Source: Pseudomonas sp. 2FG (GTDB lineage Bacteria; Pseudomonadota; Gammaproteobacteria; Pseudomonadales; Pseudomonadaceae). Taken from it: a stretch of DNA of 64,000 nucleotides. The stretch is taken from positions 145,510 to 209,509 of the forward strand of contig NZ_SCMP01000007.1 in the NCBI RefSeq assembly GCF_005502935.1, read 5' to 3'. This document shows, in pieces, positions 27,122 through 37,719 of the stretch. Numbering within the stretch: position 1 is the stretch's first letter; each line of letters starts with the position of its first letter. The notes under the pieces are model-generated. The model ran no database searches. It saw nothing but the letters and a program-made list of their open reading frames with translations, and was not told where the DNA came from. Made by a program: the position numbers and the translations under genes.

Positions 27122-28077
27122 TCGACCTCGCCCCCCTCGCCCGCCGCCTGGCGGACAGCCCCTTGGCCAGTTGGGCCGCGGGCCTGCAACAGCAGCTGGA
27201 CAACAAGTTGGAGGTTGGCCACGGCGACCTCGAACGCTGGCAGGGCGCACTGGATGCCTTACCCGCGCTGACGCCGAGTCGGGTCGAACTGCGCGAACGC
27301 TTTCAACTGGACAGCGACTGCGATGCAACCAGCCGCGCGCAGTTGCGCCAGGCGCTGCTTGGCCTGTCGCCCTGGCGCAAAGGGCCGTTCGAATTGTTCG
27401 GCGTGCATATCGACACCGAATGGCGCTCGGACTGGAAGTGGGAGCGAATCGCGCCGCACCTCGATCTCGGCGGTAAGCGCGTGCTGGATGTCGGCTGCGG
27501 CAACGGTTATTACCAGTGGCGCATGCTCGGCGCCGGCGCCGAGAGCGTGATCGGTATCGACCCCAATTGGCTGTTCTTCTGCCAGTTCCAGGCGATCCAG
27601 CGCTATCTGCCGGAGCTACCGGTCTGGCACCTGCCGTTTGCCCTGGAAGAGCTGCCGGAAAAGCTCGAAGGCTTCGACACGGTGTTCTCCATGGGCGTGC
27701 TCTACCACCGCCGCTCGCCCATCGACCATCTGCTGGCGCTGAAAGACTGCCTGCTCAAAGGCGGCGAACTGGTGCTGGAAACCTTGGTGGTGGCCGGCGA
27801 TGCGCAGCAGGTGCTGGTACCGGAAGACCGCTACGCGCAGATGCGCAACGTCTGGTTCCTGCCCTCGGTGTCGGCGCTGGAACTGTGGCTGCGGCGCGCC
27901 GGCTTCGTCGATGTGCGCTGCGTCGACGTCAGCATCACTAGCATCGAGGAGCAACGCAGCACCGAATGGATGCGCTATCAATCCCTACCGGACTTCCTCG
28001 ACCCTGGCGACCACTCGCGCACCCAGGAAGGCTTGCCCGCGCCGATGCGGGCGGTACTGGTGGCGCGTAAGCCTTGA
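27118..28077 (+). CDS. cmoB: tRNA U34 carboxymethyltransferase CmoB
   Basis: A 319-residue enzyme that uses the carboxy-SAM made by CmoA to turn 5-hydroxyuridine at tRNA position 34 into 5-carboxymethoxyuridine, widening codon reading. Family features are RKGPF-like [20 protein letters not shown], the motif [40 protein letters not shown], and [16 protein letters not shown]. The start ATG at 27118 shares four bases with the cmoA stop. Downstream it converges with pdxJ across a palindromic repeat. Confidence 0.96.
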   Translation: MIDLAPLARRLADSPLASWAAGLQQQLDNKLEVGHGDLERWQGALDALPALTPSRVELRERFQLDSDCDATSRAQLRQALLGLSPWRKGPFELFGVHIDTEWRSDWKWERIAPHLDLGGKRVLDVGCGNGYYQWRMLGAGAESVIGIDPNWLFFCQFQAIQRYLPELPVWHLPFALEELPEKLEGFDTVFSMGVLYHRRSPIDHLLALKDCLLKGGELVLETLVVAGDAQQVLVPEDRYAQMRNVWFLPSVSALELWLRRAGFVDVRCVDVSITSIEEQRSTEWMRYQSLPDFLDPGDHSRTQEGLPAPMRAVLVARKP

Positions 28078-28092
28078 TAGGAGTGGATTGAT

Positions 28093-28148
28093 TGTAGGAG
28101 CGTCCCACGGCCGCGAAAAACCTATCGCGGCCATGGGCCGCTCCTACA
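28093..28148. repeat. REP-like palindromic repeat (GTAGGAGCG family)
   Basis: The outer arms TGTAGGAGCG (28093-28102) and CGCTCCTACA (28139-28148) are exact complements. Inner arms GGCCGCGA and TCGCGGCC also pair around a short loop, giving a long hairpin. It is the common GTAGGAGCG repeat of Pseudomonas genomes. It sits between the convergent cmoB and pdxJ stops and may end transcription both ways. Confidence 0.8.
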
Positions 28149-28156
28149 GGATAAGC

Positions 28157-28903
28157 TCAGCCGCGGGCAGCAGCTGCGACTATCAGCTGTTTCATCTCCG
28201 CCACGGCCGCTTTAAAGCCCACGAACAGGGCGTGCGCAACCAGGGCGTGGCCGATATTCAGTTCATTGATGCCGGCGATTGCGGCTACCGGTTCAACGTT
28301 GTGATAGTGCAGGCCGTGGCCGGCGTTGACGATCAGGCCATGGGCCAGCGCGCAGGCCACGCCATCGCGAATCCGTGCCAGCTCACGCGCCGCCTCGGCC
28401 GGTGTCTGCGCATCGGCATAGCGCCCGGTATGGATCTCGATCGCCGGCGCACCCACCCGCTTGGCCGCTTCGATCTGCCGCTCATCGGCATCGATAAACA
28501 ACGACACCTCACTGCCGACGTTACTCAGACGCTGCACCGCAGCGCGGATACGGGCTTCCTGCCCGAACACATCCAGGCCACCCTCGGTGGTCAGCTCGGC
28601 ACGGCTTTCCGGCACCAGGCACACGTGTTCGGCGCGAAGGCTCTCGGCGAACGCGAGCATTTCTTCGGTCACCCCCATCTCGAAGTTCATCCGCGTCTGC
28701 AGGGCGTCCTTCATGATGCGCACGTCACGTTCCTGGATATGCCGACGGTCTTCACGCAGGTGCAGGGTGATGCCATCGGCACCCGCCTCTTCGGCATCCA
28801 GGGCCGCCTTCAACGGATCGGGATAACGGGTGCCGCGCGCTTGGCGCAGCGTGGCAACGTGGTCGATGTTCACACCCAGCAGAATTCGGTTGGCATCAGT
28901 CAC
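28157..28903 (-). CDS. pdxJ: Pyridoxine 5'-phosphate synthase PdxJ
   Basis: A 248-residue TIM-barrel enzyme condensing 1-deoxyxylulose 5-phosphate with aminoacetone 3-phosphate to pyridoxine 5'-phosphate, the last ring-forming step of vitamin B6 synthesis. It shows the family start [23 protein letters not shown] with the catalytic His, [19 protein letters not shown], and [16 protein letters not shown]. The start is a GTG at 28903 that overlaps the recO stop by eight bases, as is common in Pseudomonas. It is the last gene of the DUF4845-rnc-era-recO-pdxJ run. Confidence 0.97.
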   Translation of the reverse strand: MTDANRILLGVNIDHVATLRQARGTRYPDPLKAALDAEEAGADGITLHLREDRRHIQERDVRIMKDALQTRMNFEMGVTEEMLAFAESLRAEHVCLVPESRAELTTEGGLDVFGQEARIRAAVQRLSNVGSEVSLFIDADERQIEAAKRVGAPAIEIHTGRYADAQTPAEAARELARIRDGVACALAHGLIVNAGHGLHYHNVEPVAAIAGINELNIGHALVAHALFVGFKAAVAEMKQLIVAAAARG

Positions 28904-29597
28904 GGTTCGGTTCCTTGAGCGTCATAAAGAGTTCGCGGCTGACCAGAGGTCGGCCGCCTAAATGGGGGGCGAGGGCCTGGCGCATCAGGCGTTTGGCCGC
29001 CGCCAAGGCGCCTGGGGCGGTCCAATCGGCGGCGGCCATGGCCAGCAGTTCCGCACCCTGGAACAGGCCCGGCTGCAGCTGCGCCACCGGCTCCAGACCG
29101 GCATCCGGCTGCAAACGGTACAAGCCATCCGGCGCGATCGGCTGACCGGAGAGGTCCTCAGCCAGGGTAAAACCATAACCCAGCTCATCCAGCAGGCGCC
29201 ATTCGAATGCACGCAACAGCGGCTCCAACGGCCGGCCGGCCGCCAGCGCCGCCAAGGTCATGCCGTAGTGTTCGAACAGAATGGGCTGCGGGTCTTCCAC
29301 CGGCAGCAGGCGGATCAGCAGTTCGTTCAGATAGAGGCCACTGAACAGGGCATCGCCATGCAGCCAGTGGGGGACACCGGCGCTTTCCAGACGGCCCACA
29401 GTTTTCAACTCGCCACGGCCGCGGAACTCGACTTCCACTGGCACGAAAGGCCGCGCCAAGGTGCCGGCCTTACCGCGCGCACCGCGCAATACCGCCCGCA
29501 GACGCCCTTGCGGGGTGAGGAAATCCACCAGCGCGCTGCTTTCGCGGTAGGCCCGGCTGTGCAGGACGAAGGCAGGCTGGGCAGAGGCCGGGGTCAT
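28896..29597 (-). CDS. recO: DNA repair protein RecO
   Basis: A 233-residue recombination mediator of the RecFOR pathway that helps load RecA on SSB-coated single-stranded gaps. The N-terminal OB fold is visible as [20 protein letters not shown] with [13 protein letters not shown], followed by the helical domain ([38 protein letters not shown]). The zinc-type cysteines of some RecO proteins are absent, as in other Pseudomonas. I choose the ATG at 29597 ([12 protein letters not shown]), which has CAGG upstream and gives the usual length; an in-frame GTG at 29609 is possible. Confidence 0.93.
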   Translation of the reverse strand: MTPASAQPAFVLHSRAYRESSALVDFLTPQGRLRAVLRGARGKAGTLARPFVPVEVEFRGRGELKTVGRLESAGVPHWLHGDALFSGLYLNELLIRLLPVEDPQPILFEHYGMTLAALAAGRPLEPLLRAFEWRLLDELGYGFTLAEDLSGQPIAPDGLYRLQPDAGLEPVAQLQPGLFQGAELLAMAAADWTAPGALAAAKRLMRQALAPHLGGRPLVSRELFMTLKEPNRD

Positions 29598-29643
29598 TGC
29601 CTGGAACACTCATAGGTTGGCGGTGGAGCTACAAATTGCGAAA

Positions 29644-30538
<895 letters not shown>

Positions 30539-30546
<8 letters not shown>

Positions 30547-31228
30547 GGCCGTTCTCCACGCCGAGGGCAATCAGTGCTGCCGCGGCCGCCACTTGTTCGG
30601 CGATACGACGGCTGGCACCCTGCCCTACGGTCTTGTCATTCAATAAGGTGATCTGGCACTCGACGACAAAGATTCGGCAGTGCGGCTCGCCCTGGATATC
30701 CACCACTTCATAGCGCGGTAGCTCACAGGCGCGCGACTGCAGGAATTCCTGCAGACGGGTTTTCGGATCTTTGTTGGTGTCGACCAGCGTCAGGCCATCC
30801 AGTTCAGAGGTTAGCCAGGCCAGTACCCGCTGGCGCGCGGCATCCATCCCGGCATCCAGGTAAATGGCGCCGATCAGGGCTTCCAGTGCATCAGCCAAAA
30901 TCGACTCCCGCCGGAAGCCACCGCTCTTCAGCTCACCGGAGCCCAGACGCAGGTACTCGCCCAGGTCGAAACCGCGAGCCAGCACCGCCAGGGTCTCACC
31001 TTTCACCAGCCGTGCGCGTAAACGCGACAACTGGCCTTCGCGCGCCAGCGGAAAACGCTCGAACAGCGCTTCACCGGCGACGAAGTTGAGGATGGCATCG
31101 CCGAGGAACTCCAGACGCTCGTTATTGCGTCCGGCGAAGCTGCGATGGGTTAGCGCCAGGATCATCAGATCCTGGTCTTGGAAGGTGTAGCCGAGCTGAC
31201 GCTCGAGGCGGCTTAGCGATGCGCTCAC
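30539..31228 (-). CDS. rnc: Ribonuclease III
   Basis: A 229-residue double-strand-specific endoribonuclease processing rRNA precursors and other structured RNAs. The signature [21 protein letters not shown] contains the metal-binding acidic residues of the catalytic domain, with [12 protein letters not shown] in the second acidic cluster. The C-terminal dsRNA-binding domain begins at [13 protein letters not shown] and contains [16 protein letters not shown]. Start is a GTG at 31228, overlapping the stop of the upstream DUF4845 gene by four bases. Confidence 0.97.
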
Positions 31229-31602
31229 GGCATGCGCACGCGGAATTCTTTGTCGAAACGCGCCACCAGATCGAGATTTTCGATCAAGGCTTCACGCTTT
31301 TCATACTTCAGGTGCGCACGGAACTCGTTGTTCTCGACTTTCACCACCAGGGCCTTTTCCAGATCAAAATCACGGATGCTGTTGACCTGCAGGCCTTTAC
31401 CGACGTGCGCGTAAAACTCACCCACGCTGCGGATATCTGCGGCTTTATCGGTTTCGACCGAAGTAATGATTTTCTCCAGCGACTTGTAGTCCAGGTAGTG
31501 CGGAATCATCTTGAACGCCGTGCTGGCAAAGAAGGCCACCACCGCCAGCACCATCAGCCAACCTAGAACCGACAAACCTTTCTGCGAACGCGCAAATGTC
31601 AT
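31225..31602 (-). CDS. DUF4845 domain-containing membrane protein
   Basis: A 125-residue protein with one N-terminal membrane segment, [20 protein letters not shown] (about 11-30), preceded by TFARSQKG, a pilin-like leader without a clear cleavage site. The remainder ([15 protein letters not shown] and the basic [13 protein letters not shown]) is periplasmic by topology. Function is unknown; in pseudomonads this gene regularly lies between lepB and rnc. I choose the ATG at 31602 because AGGT lies six bases upstream; a TTG at 31614 is also in frame. It leads the rnc-era-recO-pdxJ run. Confidence 0.85.
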   Translation of the reverse strand: MTFARSQKGLSVLGWLMVLAVVAFFASTAFKMIPHYLDYKSLEKIITSVETDKAADIRSVGEFYAHVGKGLQVNSIRDFDLEKALVVKVENNEFRAHLKYEKREALIENLDLVARFDKEFRVRMP

Positions 31603-31653
31603 GATCGACCTCAATGTCAGAGTTATTGGAAAGTCTTAAGCCGCACGGGCAAG

Positions 31654-31659
31654 ATTATA
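31654..31659 (-). promoter_or_regulatory. Candidate -10 box for DUF4845-rnc-era-recO-pdxJ
   Basis: A perfect TATAAT inside the AT-rich TATATATAAT lies about 50 bases before the DUF4845 start, in the only gap of any size after lepB. The -35 region is poor, so this is a suggestion only. Confidence 0.35.
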
Positions 31660-31706
31660 TATAGCGCGCGGCGCCGTCTTGAACAGCGCCGCAAATAGTC
31701 GAAAAG

Positions 31707-32561
31707 TCAGCGGATCAGGCCAACTCGGGAGAAGTTCGGCAGGTTGTGCAGTTTCGGATCGGACCAGCTCAGCCATACCGCGAAGGCTTTGCCGACGATA
31801 TTCTTGTCCGGCACCATACCCAGCAAGTTCTTGGCAATCTTCGGATCGTTCCAGTAGCGGCTGTCGTTGGAGTTGTCGCGATTGTCGCCCATCATGAAGT
31901 AGTGCCCTTTTGGCACCGTCCATTCCCGGCCTGGCTCGGCGCGGTAACGGCTCATTTCCTTACGGATCAGATGCTCAGCCGCACCGAGCTTTTCCTGATA
32001 AAGCACGGCACTGCCCAACGAGCCCGGTTCCTCACCGACGAGTTGCTCCGCTACCGACTGACCATTGACGAACAGGCGCTTATCACTGCTGTAGCGAACT
32101 TTATCGCCGGGCAAACCGACCACCCGCTTGATGTAGTTGATGTTCGGCTCGCTCGGGTAGCGGAACACCATCACATCACCGCGCTGCGGGTCGCCCACCT
32201 CAATCACCTTGGTATCCAGCACGGGTAGGCGGATGCCATAGGCGAACTTATTGACCAAGATGAAATCGCCCACTTCCAGCGTCGGCTTCATCGAGCCGGA
32301 GGGAATCTGGAAGGGTTCGATCAAGAAGGAGCGCAAGACCAGGACGATGGCCAGTACCGGAAAGAACGACTTGCCGTACTCCACCAGGAGCGGCTCCCGG
32401 TTCAGTTGTTCGAGCACCATGTGGTCGGGCTCGCCGACCTGGCCCTCATAAGCGCTGATCGCAGCGCGCCGACGCGGCGCCAGCAACAGCAGATCGAACA
32501 AGGCCAAAGCGCCACAGACGGCCACGGCGATGACTAACAACAGCGGAAAATTGATCGACAT
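31707..32561 (-). CDS. lepB: Signal peptidase I LepB
   Basis: A 284-residue inner-membrane serine protease that removes signal peptides from Sec/Tat-exported proteins. Two N-terminal membrane segments (about 4-24 and 62-80) precede the periplasmic catalytic domain. The Ser is in IPSGSMKPTLEVGDF (about residue 90) and the Lys in RGDVMVFRYP, with box E-type GDNRDNSNDSRYW. The start at 32561 has AAGGACT just upstream and lies five bases after the lepA stop, so lepA-lepB form an operon. Confidence 0.97.
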   Translation of the reverse strand: MSINFPLLLVIAVAVCGALALFDLLLLAPRRRAAISAYEGQVGEPDHMVLEQLNREPLLVEYGKSFFPVLAIVLVLRSFLIEPFQIPSGSMKPTLEVGDFILVNKFAYGIRLPVLDTKVIEVGDPQRGDVMVFRYPSEPNINYIKRVVGLPGDKVRYSSDKRLFVNGQSVAEQLVGEEPGSLGSAVLYQEKLGAAEHLIRKEMSRYRAEPGREWTVPKGHYFMMGDNRDNSNDSRYWNDPKIAKNLLGMVPDKNIVGKAFAVWLSWSDPKLHNLPNFSRVGLIR

Positions 32562-32566
32562 AGTCC

Positions 32567-34366
32567 TTAACCATCCAGCCTGAGCACCGCAAGGAAGGCT
32601 TCTTGTGGAATCTCCACGTTGCCCACTTGCTTCATCCGTTTTTTACCAGCCTTCTGCTTCTCCAGCAGTTTGCGCTTACGGCTCACATCGCCGCCGTAGC
32701 ACTTGGCCAATACGTTCTTCCTGAGCGCCTTGACAGTCGTACGCGCGACAATCTGTCCGCCAATAGCGGCCTGAATGGCCACATCGAACATCTGCCGCGG
32801 GATCAACTCTTTCATCTTCTCGGTCAATGCGCGGCCTTTGTAGTGCGCATTGTCTCGATGCACGATCAGCGCCAAGGCATCGACCTTATCGCCGTTGATC
32901 AGCACATCCAGTTTGACCAGGCTGGCCGACTGGTAGCGATCGAAATGGTAGTCCAGCGAGGCATAGCCGCGGCTGGTGGACTTCAGCCGGTCGAAGAAGT
33001 CCAGTACCACTTCGTTCATCGGCAGGTCATAGGTCACTTGTACCTGAGTGCCGAGGAACAGCATGTCGTGCTGCACGCCACGCTTTTCGATACACAGGGT
33101 AATGACGTTGCCCAGGTGCTCCTGCGGAACCAGAATATTGGCCCGCACGATGGGCTCGCGCATGTCTTCGATCGCCGACAGATCCGGCAACTTGGACGGG
33201 TTATCGACGTAGATAGTCTCACCGGTCTTCAGCAGCAACTCGAAAATTACCGTGGGCGCGGTGGTGATCAGATCCAGGTCGTACTCACGCTCCAGGCGCT
33301 CCTGAATGATCTCCATGTGCAACATGCCGAGGAAGCCGCAACGGAAGCCGAAGCCCAGGGCGTCCGAGCTTTCCGGGGTGTATTGCAGGGAAGAGTCGTT
33401 CAGCGTGAGCTTTTGCAGGGCTTCACGGAAGTCTTCGAAGTCGTCGGAGCTGACCGGAAACAGGCCGGCGTAAACCTGCGGCTGAATGCGCTTGAAGCCG
33501 GGCAACACGTCGACATCCGGCGTGGAGCTCAAGGTCAGGGTGTCGCCCACCGGCGCGCCGTGAATGTCCTTGATACCGGCGATGATGAAGCCTACTTCAC
33601 CGGCTTTCAGGTCAAGGGTAGCGGTGTGTTTCGGGTTGAATACGCCGACGCTATCCACCAGGTGGATCTTGCCGGTGGATTTGACCAGAATCTTGTCGCC
33701 CTTCTTCACGCGACCGTGGCGCACGCGAACCAGCGAGACAACGCCCAGGTAGTTGTCGAACCAGGAGTCGATGATCAGCGCTTGCAGCGGGTCTTCGATG
33801 TTGCCGGTGGGCGCCGGAATGGTGTGCACCAAGCGCTCGAGCACTTCATCGACGCCCAGACCGGTCTTGGCACTGCAGGTCACCGCATCGGTGGCATCGA
33901 TACCGATGATTTTCTCGATTTCTTCTTTGACGCGGTCTGGATCGGCCTGCGGCAGGTCGATCTTGTTCAGCACCGGCATGACCTCGAGACCTTGCTCGAT
34001 AGCGGTGTAGCAGTTGGCGACCGACTGGGCCTCTACACCCTGTCCCGCGTCCACGACCAGCAACGCACCTTCACAGGCCGCCAGCGAACGGCTGACTTCA
34101 TAGGTGAAGTCGACATGGCCCGGGGTATCAATGAAGTTCAGTTGGTAAGTGATGCCATCTTTGGCTTTGTAATACAGCGTGACGCTGTGGGCCTTGATGG
34201 TGATCCCGCGCTCACGCTCCAGGTCCATGGAGTCCAGCACCTGAGCTTCCATTTCGCGCTCGGCCAGGCCACCGCACATCTGGATGAAACGGTCAGCCAG
34301 GGTCGACTTGCCATGGTCAATGTGGGCGATGATGGAGAAATTACGGATATGACTCAGGTCACTCAC
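32567..34366 (-). CDS. lepA: Elongation factor 4 (LepA)
   Basis: A 599-residue ribosomal GTPase with EF-G-like domains I-III and V and the unique LepA C-terminal domain. G1 [17 protein letters not shown]2 [10 protein letters not shown]3 [12 protein letters not shown] and G4 [11 protein letters not shown] are visible; the end [18 protein letters not shown] is the typical LepA tail. It affects translation fidelity, initiation or back-translocation under stress. Start is a GTG at 34366 ([13 protein letters not shown]). It is separated from mucD by a strong terminator. Confidence 0.97.
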   Translation of the reverse strand: MSDLSHIRNFSIIAHIDHGKSTLADRFIQMCGGLAEREMEAQVLDSMDLERERGITIKAHSVTLYYKAKDGITYQLNFIDTPGHVDFTYEVSRSLAACEGALLVVDAGQGVEAQSVANCYTAIEQGLEVMPVLNKIDLPQADPDRVKEEIEKIIGIDATDAVTCSAKTGLGVDEVLERLVHTIPAPTGNIEDPLQALIIDSWFDNYLGVVSLVRVRHGRVKKGDKILVKSTGKIHLVDSVGVFNPKHTATLDLKAGEVGFIIAGIKDIHGAPVGDTLTLSSTPDVDVLPGFKRIQPQVYAGLFPVSSDDFEDFREALQKLTLNDSSLQYTPESSDALGFGFRCGFLGMLHMEIIQERLEREYDLDLITTAPTVIFELLLKTGETIYVDNPSKLPDLSAIEDMREPIVRANILVPQEHLGNVITLCIEKRGVQHDMLFLGTQVQVTYDLPMNEVVLDFFDRLKSTSRGYASLDYHFDRYQSASLVKLDVLINGDKVDALALIVHRDNAHYKGRALTEKMKELIPRQMFDVAIQAAIGGQIVARTTVKALRKNVLAKCYGGDVSRKRKLLEKQKAGKKRMKQVGNVEIPQEAFLAVLRLDG

Positions 34367-34476
34367 GGATCAACACTCAAAAAGGCCGCAGGCAGACTGC
34401 CCGCCGAAAAATAGCCGGGAAGTGTACCCGATCAGCGCTCGAGACGTCACGTTTAGCTGCCGGCCGGCGCCCATGC

Positions 34477-34502
34477 AAAAGGGCGGTAAAGACCGCCCTT
34501 TT
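34477..34502. terminator. Bidirectional Rho-independent terminator after mucD
   Basis: AAAAGGGCGGT (34477-34487) pairs perfectly with ACCGCCCTTTT (34492-34502) around a four-base loop. It lies 17 bases beyond the mucD stop and closes the algU operon on the minus strand. Confidence 0.9.
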
Positions 34503-34518
34503 CGTCTACCCAGCTGAT

Positions 34519-35955
34519 TTAGTCAGCCAGTTTGAAGGTAATGAAGCTGGCCCGCCCCTCGCGCAGAACCCGCATCGAGACCGAGCGATTCTTCGGCAAG
34601 GCCTGGGCCACTTGCGTGAAAGTCTTGGCCGAGTCGATCGCCTGATTGTTCAGATGCGTGATCACATCGCCCGGACGCAGACCGATCAGCGCGGCAGGTC
34701 CCTCCAGCACCTCCTTGATCACCACGCCGCCCTTGAGATCGAGGCTCTTTTGCTCCTCGGCGGTCAACTCAGCAACCCTGACCCCCATCCGGTTAATGCT
34801 GCGCTCCATCCCCGGCGTACCGCTCGCAGCAAGTTCTTCACCCTCTGCCGGCAAGGCGCCGATAGTCAGTTGCAGCGTCTTGCGAGTGCCTTCGCGGACC
34901 ACTTCGAGGTTGGCTTTGGCGCCCGCCTTCAAGCCCCCGACCAGATGCGGCAAATCGGCAGACATGATGATCGGCTGGCCATTCAGGCTGAGAATCACAT
35001 CGCCCACCTGCAAGCCACCTTTGGCCGCCGGGCCATCTTCCAGCACCTGCGCCACCAGCGCGCCGGCCGGCTTGTCCAAGCCAAAGGACTCAGCCAGGTC
35101 TTTATTGACTTCCTGAATCACCACACCCAACCAGCCACGACTGACCTTGCCTTCGGTTTTCAGCTGATTAGCCACATCCATCGCCACATCCATCGGAATG
35201 GCGAAGGACAACCCCATAAAACCGCCCGAGCGGGTGAAAATCTGCGAGTTGATCCCAATCACCTCACCGGCCAGGTTGAACAGCGGCCCACCGGAGTTAC
35301 CCGGGTTGATCGCCACGTCGGTCTGGATAAAGGGTACATAGCTTTCATTCGGCAGGCTGCGGCCCTTGGCACTGACGATGCCGGCAGTCACCGAGTGATC
35401 AAAGCCAAACGGCGAGCCGATGGCCAACACCCAGGCGCCCACTTTCAGATCATCCGATTTACCCAGCTTGACGGTCGGCAGACCCTTGCCTTCCACCTTG
35501 AGCAGCGCCACATCGGTACGCGGATCGGCGCCGATCAACTTGGCTTCCAATTCACTGCGATCAGACAAGCGCACGATGATCTCATCGGCACCCGCCACCA
35601 CATGATTGTTGGTCAGCACATAACCATCGGCCGAGATGATGAACCCCGAGCCCAGCGATTGCGCCTCACGCTGCCGGCCATTGCCTGGATTACGCGGTGC
35701 TGGCGGCATGTTGCGTTCGAAAAACTCACGCAACATCGGCGGCAGACTTTCCAGGTCCGGCATTTGCTGCTGACCTGGAGCGGCGGCTATCCGCTCCGGC
35801 ACTTTCTGCCGGGTACTGATGTTCACCACGGCCGGCGCCGCGTCCTCGACCAACTCGGTAAAGTCCGGTAATTCGGCGCGCGCAACCGCCGCCAGACTCA
35901 GCAACAACAGCGTGAGCAGCGCAGACAGACCATATTTCAGGCTAAGCATCGACAT
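34519..35955 (-). CDS. mucD: Periplasmic serine endoprotease MucD (DegP/HtrA family)
   Basis: A 478-residue periplasmic protease/chaperone. The signal peptide is ALLTLLLLSLAAVARA (cleavage near residue 27). The trypsin-like domain has His in VLTNNHVVAGADE, Asp in DPRTDVALLKVEG and Ser in INPGNSGGPLFN; two PDZ domains follow (AKGGLQVGDVILSLNGQPI and ALIGLRPGDVITHLNNQAI). MucD degrades misfolded envelope proteins and keeps AlgU activity and alginate production down. It is the last gene of the algU operon. The ATG at 35955 has GGAG four bases before. Only a 46-codon mucC remnant lies between it and mucB. Confidence 0.95.
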   Translation of the reverse strand: MSMLSLKYGLSALLTLLLLSLAAVARAELPDFTELVEDAAPAVVNISTRQKVPERIAAAPGQQQMPDLESLPPMLREFFERNMPPAPRNPGNGRQREAQSLGSGFIISADGYVLTNNHVVAGADEIIVRLSDRSELEAKLIGADPRTDVALLKVEGKGLPTVKLGKSDDLKVGAWVLAIGSPFGFDHSVTAGIVSAKGRSLPNESYVPFIQTDVAINPGNSGGPLFNLAGEVIGINSQIFTRSGGFMGLSFAIPMDVAMDVANQLKTEGKVSRGWLGVVIQEVNKDLAESFGLDKPAGALVAQVLEDGPAAKGGLQVGDVILSLNGQPIIMSADLPHLVGGLKAGAKANLEVVREGTRKTLQLTIGALPAEGEELAASGTPGMERSINRMGVRVAELTAEEQKSLDLKGGVVIKEVLEGPAALIGLRPGDVITHLNNQAIDSAKTFTQVAQALPKNRSVSMRVLREGRASFITFKLAD

Positions 35956-35986
35956 TCAGCTCCAATCCAGAACCAGCAAAATAAAC

Positions 35987-36127
35987 TCAGAACGAACCCG
36001 CAGACCCAGTGAGCATGGCGCGCCACGCTATCGGCTGCAACGCGAAAGCGTCTGCACTGCGCCGACTCCACCAGCGCAGCGAAAACAGACCAAGGCGAGA
36101 CTGCCCCACCCCCGCCTCTTCGATCAT
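35987..36127 (-). pseudogene. Collapsed mucC (rseC-type) remnant
   Basis: Between mucB and mucD there is no room for the ~150-residue MucC. A short minus-strand frame (46 codons) begins MIEEAGVGQSRL and shares the ATGA overlap with the mucB stop, as mucC usually does. MIEE is the usual first word of RseC/MucC proteins, but the Cys cluster and the two membrane helices that should follow are absent. The tail LRWWSRRSADAFALQPI resembles the basic C-terminus of MucC from memory. This fits a large internal deletion joining both ends. It could also be a chance short frame. Confidence 0.55.
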
Positions 36128-37077
36128 GGCGTGGTTTGCGCCTCACCAGCACGCATCGACAGGGCCACGCGCTCAGCGGTACCCAGGGGGATTTCGCCGA
36201 CCACGGTAACCATCACGTCACCATCGACCGTCGACATGCGTTTGGACACCGCCACGGTTGGCCCCAATTGACTACGCGCATCCTCTACCACGGCGCCGTG
36301 CAAAGGCTCGAGAAACACCGAGAAACGCGCCAAGCCATCGCCATACATCAAACAGGCGACAGGCTCGGCCGAAGCCGGGCTCCGGCGCTCCAGCACGCTA
36401 TTCAAATTGAACCCCGGCGGTAACCACTCCGAACGCCAGGCATTCGGTTCTACGGCTTGCACCTCGGCAAAATGCACGGGCTGGCAATTAGCGCTCGGCT
36501 GCAACGCGTCATCCAGCGGGGCCGTGGTATCCAGGCTAGAGAACTGAAAGCGCTCAAGCAGCTGCCCCTTCTCATTCAACAGCAGGGATTTCAACGGCAG
36601 GCCAGTCTCCCGATCCAGATGGAGCTCGAAACCATAGCGGTGCTGATCACGCGGCAGAACCGCCACCACCACGGCTGCACGCCCCGCCACCCGCGACTCG
36701 CCAAGGATGCGCAGGTCATACCAGGCGGCGAGCTGTTTGGGATCCAGCGCTCGAGCCGGCCAGCTCTGGCCATCGGAGACCTGATCAACCAAGGCACCAC
36801 TCACGCACTGAGTACGGCCATTCACCCGCAATACTTCCTGAACCGGGCCATCCAGCTGCAGCAAGCGCTCACGCACTTCGCCGTCGCCGGCGCTATCAAC
36901 CCGGTGCCAAATGCTATGAGTGGAGAAGCTGCCGTTACGCTCGTAGACGAACGTCCCTTGAAAATTTTGCCGCTGCTCCGCCTCGGCGAGACGGTTCAGC
37001 CAATCTTGCGCATCAGCCGCCTGCACTGGCAGGGCCAGCCAGCTACCCAGCAGGAGAGAAAAAGGGATGGCGCGCAT
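36124..37077 (-). CDS. mucB: Sigma factor regulatory protein MucB (RseB family)
   Basis: A 317-residue periplasmic protein with signal peptide RAIPFSLLLGSWLALPVQAA (cleavage after about 20). The large N-terminal LolA/LppX-like lipid-sensing domain opens QDWLNRLAEAEQRQNFQGTF; a smaller C-terminal domain follows. MucB binds the periplasmic part of MucA and shields it from the protease AlgW; lipids or misfolded lipopolysaccharide release it. It follows mucA after 8 bases. Its stop overlaps the mucC remnant. Confidence 0.95.
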   Translation of the reverse strand: MRAIPFSLLLGSWLALPVQAADAQDWLNRLAEAEQRQNFQGTFVYERNGSFSTHSIWHRVDSAGDGEVRERLLQLDGPVQEVLRVNGRTQCVSGALVDQVSDGQSWPARALDPKQLAAWYDLRILGESRVAGRAAVVVAVLPRDQHRYGFELHLDRETGLPLKSLLLNEKGQLLERFQFSSLDTTAPLDDALQPSANCQPVHFAEVQAVEPNAWRSEWLPPGFNLNSVLERRSPASAEPVACLMYGDGLARFSVFLEPLHGAVVEDARSQLGPTVAVSKRMSTVDGDVMVTVVGEIPLGTAERVALSMRAGEAQTTP

Positions 37078-37085
37078 GATCCTCC

Positions 37086-37688
37086 TCAGCGGCTTTCCAG
37101 GCTGGCCGCGCGGGCATAGGGCAGCGCGCTGTCAGTGCCACTGAGGGCCGCCTGCTGCGCATGTTGGCGCAAATAGGTCGGTAGACGCTGTTCATGCCAG
37201 CTCAACTGCGCTCGCCGAGCGTCATTCGTCTGCGGGGCTGGAGCCTGTTCAACACCCTCACTATAGCCGGCCAATAGCGCGGAGCCTTGCATCTGCGGCA
37301 GCGTCAGCGTCGGCTGCACGCCCTGCTGGGCCAGCTGGGTGCCCGTGAGCTCATCCTGGTTATACAGGCGCACACCGGCCAACACCGCCAGCGTGACCGA
37401 GGCGGCCACCGCCAAGCGGCCGAGACCGCGCCAACGTGCTGGCACCGCGGCGACAGGTGCGACAAGCGGAACGGCCTCATCGGCCAGCGCAGCCGAAACC
37501 GCCGCCGCAATATCCAGGCGTGGCTCGAGCAACTCTTTATGCATGACCGCGCGCGCGATCTGGTAACGCGACCAGGTAGAGCGCATCTCCACGTCGTCAC
37601 TGGCGTTGAGCACGCGACGCAACTCCAACTCATCCGCCTCGTTATCCATTACCGCGGACAGCGATTCCTGCAGGGCTTCACGACTCAT
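37086..37688 (-). CDS. mucA: Anti-sigma factor MucA
   Basis: A 200-residue inner-membrane anti-sigma factor that holds AlgU at the membrane. The cytoplasmic N-terminal domain carries SREALQESLSAVMDNEADEL and DDVEMRSTWSRYQIARAVMH. One transmembrane segment lies at about 85-105 (LGRLAVAASVTLAVLAGVRL). The periplasmic tail is the target of AlgW and MucB. The frame is intact to its C-terminus, with no mucoidy-type truncation. It starts 31 bases after algU. Confidence 0.96.
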   Translation of the reverse strand: MSREALQESLSAVMDNEADELELRRVLNASDDVEMRSTWSRYQIARAVMHKELLEPRLDIAAAVSAALADEAVPLVAPVAAVPARWRGLGRLAVAASVTLAVLAGVRLYNQDELTGTQLAQQGVQPTLTLPQMQGSALLAGYSEGVEQAPAPQTNDARRAQLSWHEQRLPTYLRQHAQQAALSGTDSALPYARAASLESR

Positions 37689-37719
37689 GGCGGTTCCTCT
37701 CTTGGCTAGCGCCGCTGTC

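Noticed and set aside
31668..31692. GCGGCGC...GCGCCGC stem between lepB and the DUF4845 gene as a terminator
   Set aside because: The stem is only seven base pairs and is followed on the minus strand by TATATATAAT rather than a T-run; I kept only the -10 suggestion.
37086..37688. Possible mucoidy-type truncation of mucA
   Set aside because: The frame is complete through the periplasmic tail, with length close to the usual 194 residues; no premature stop or frameshift.
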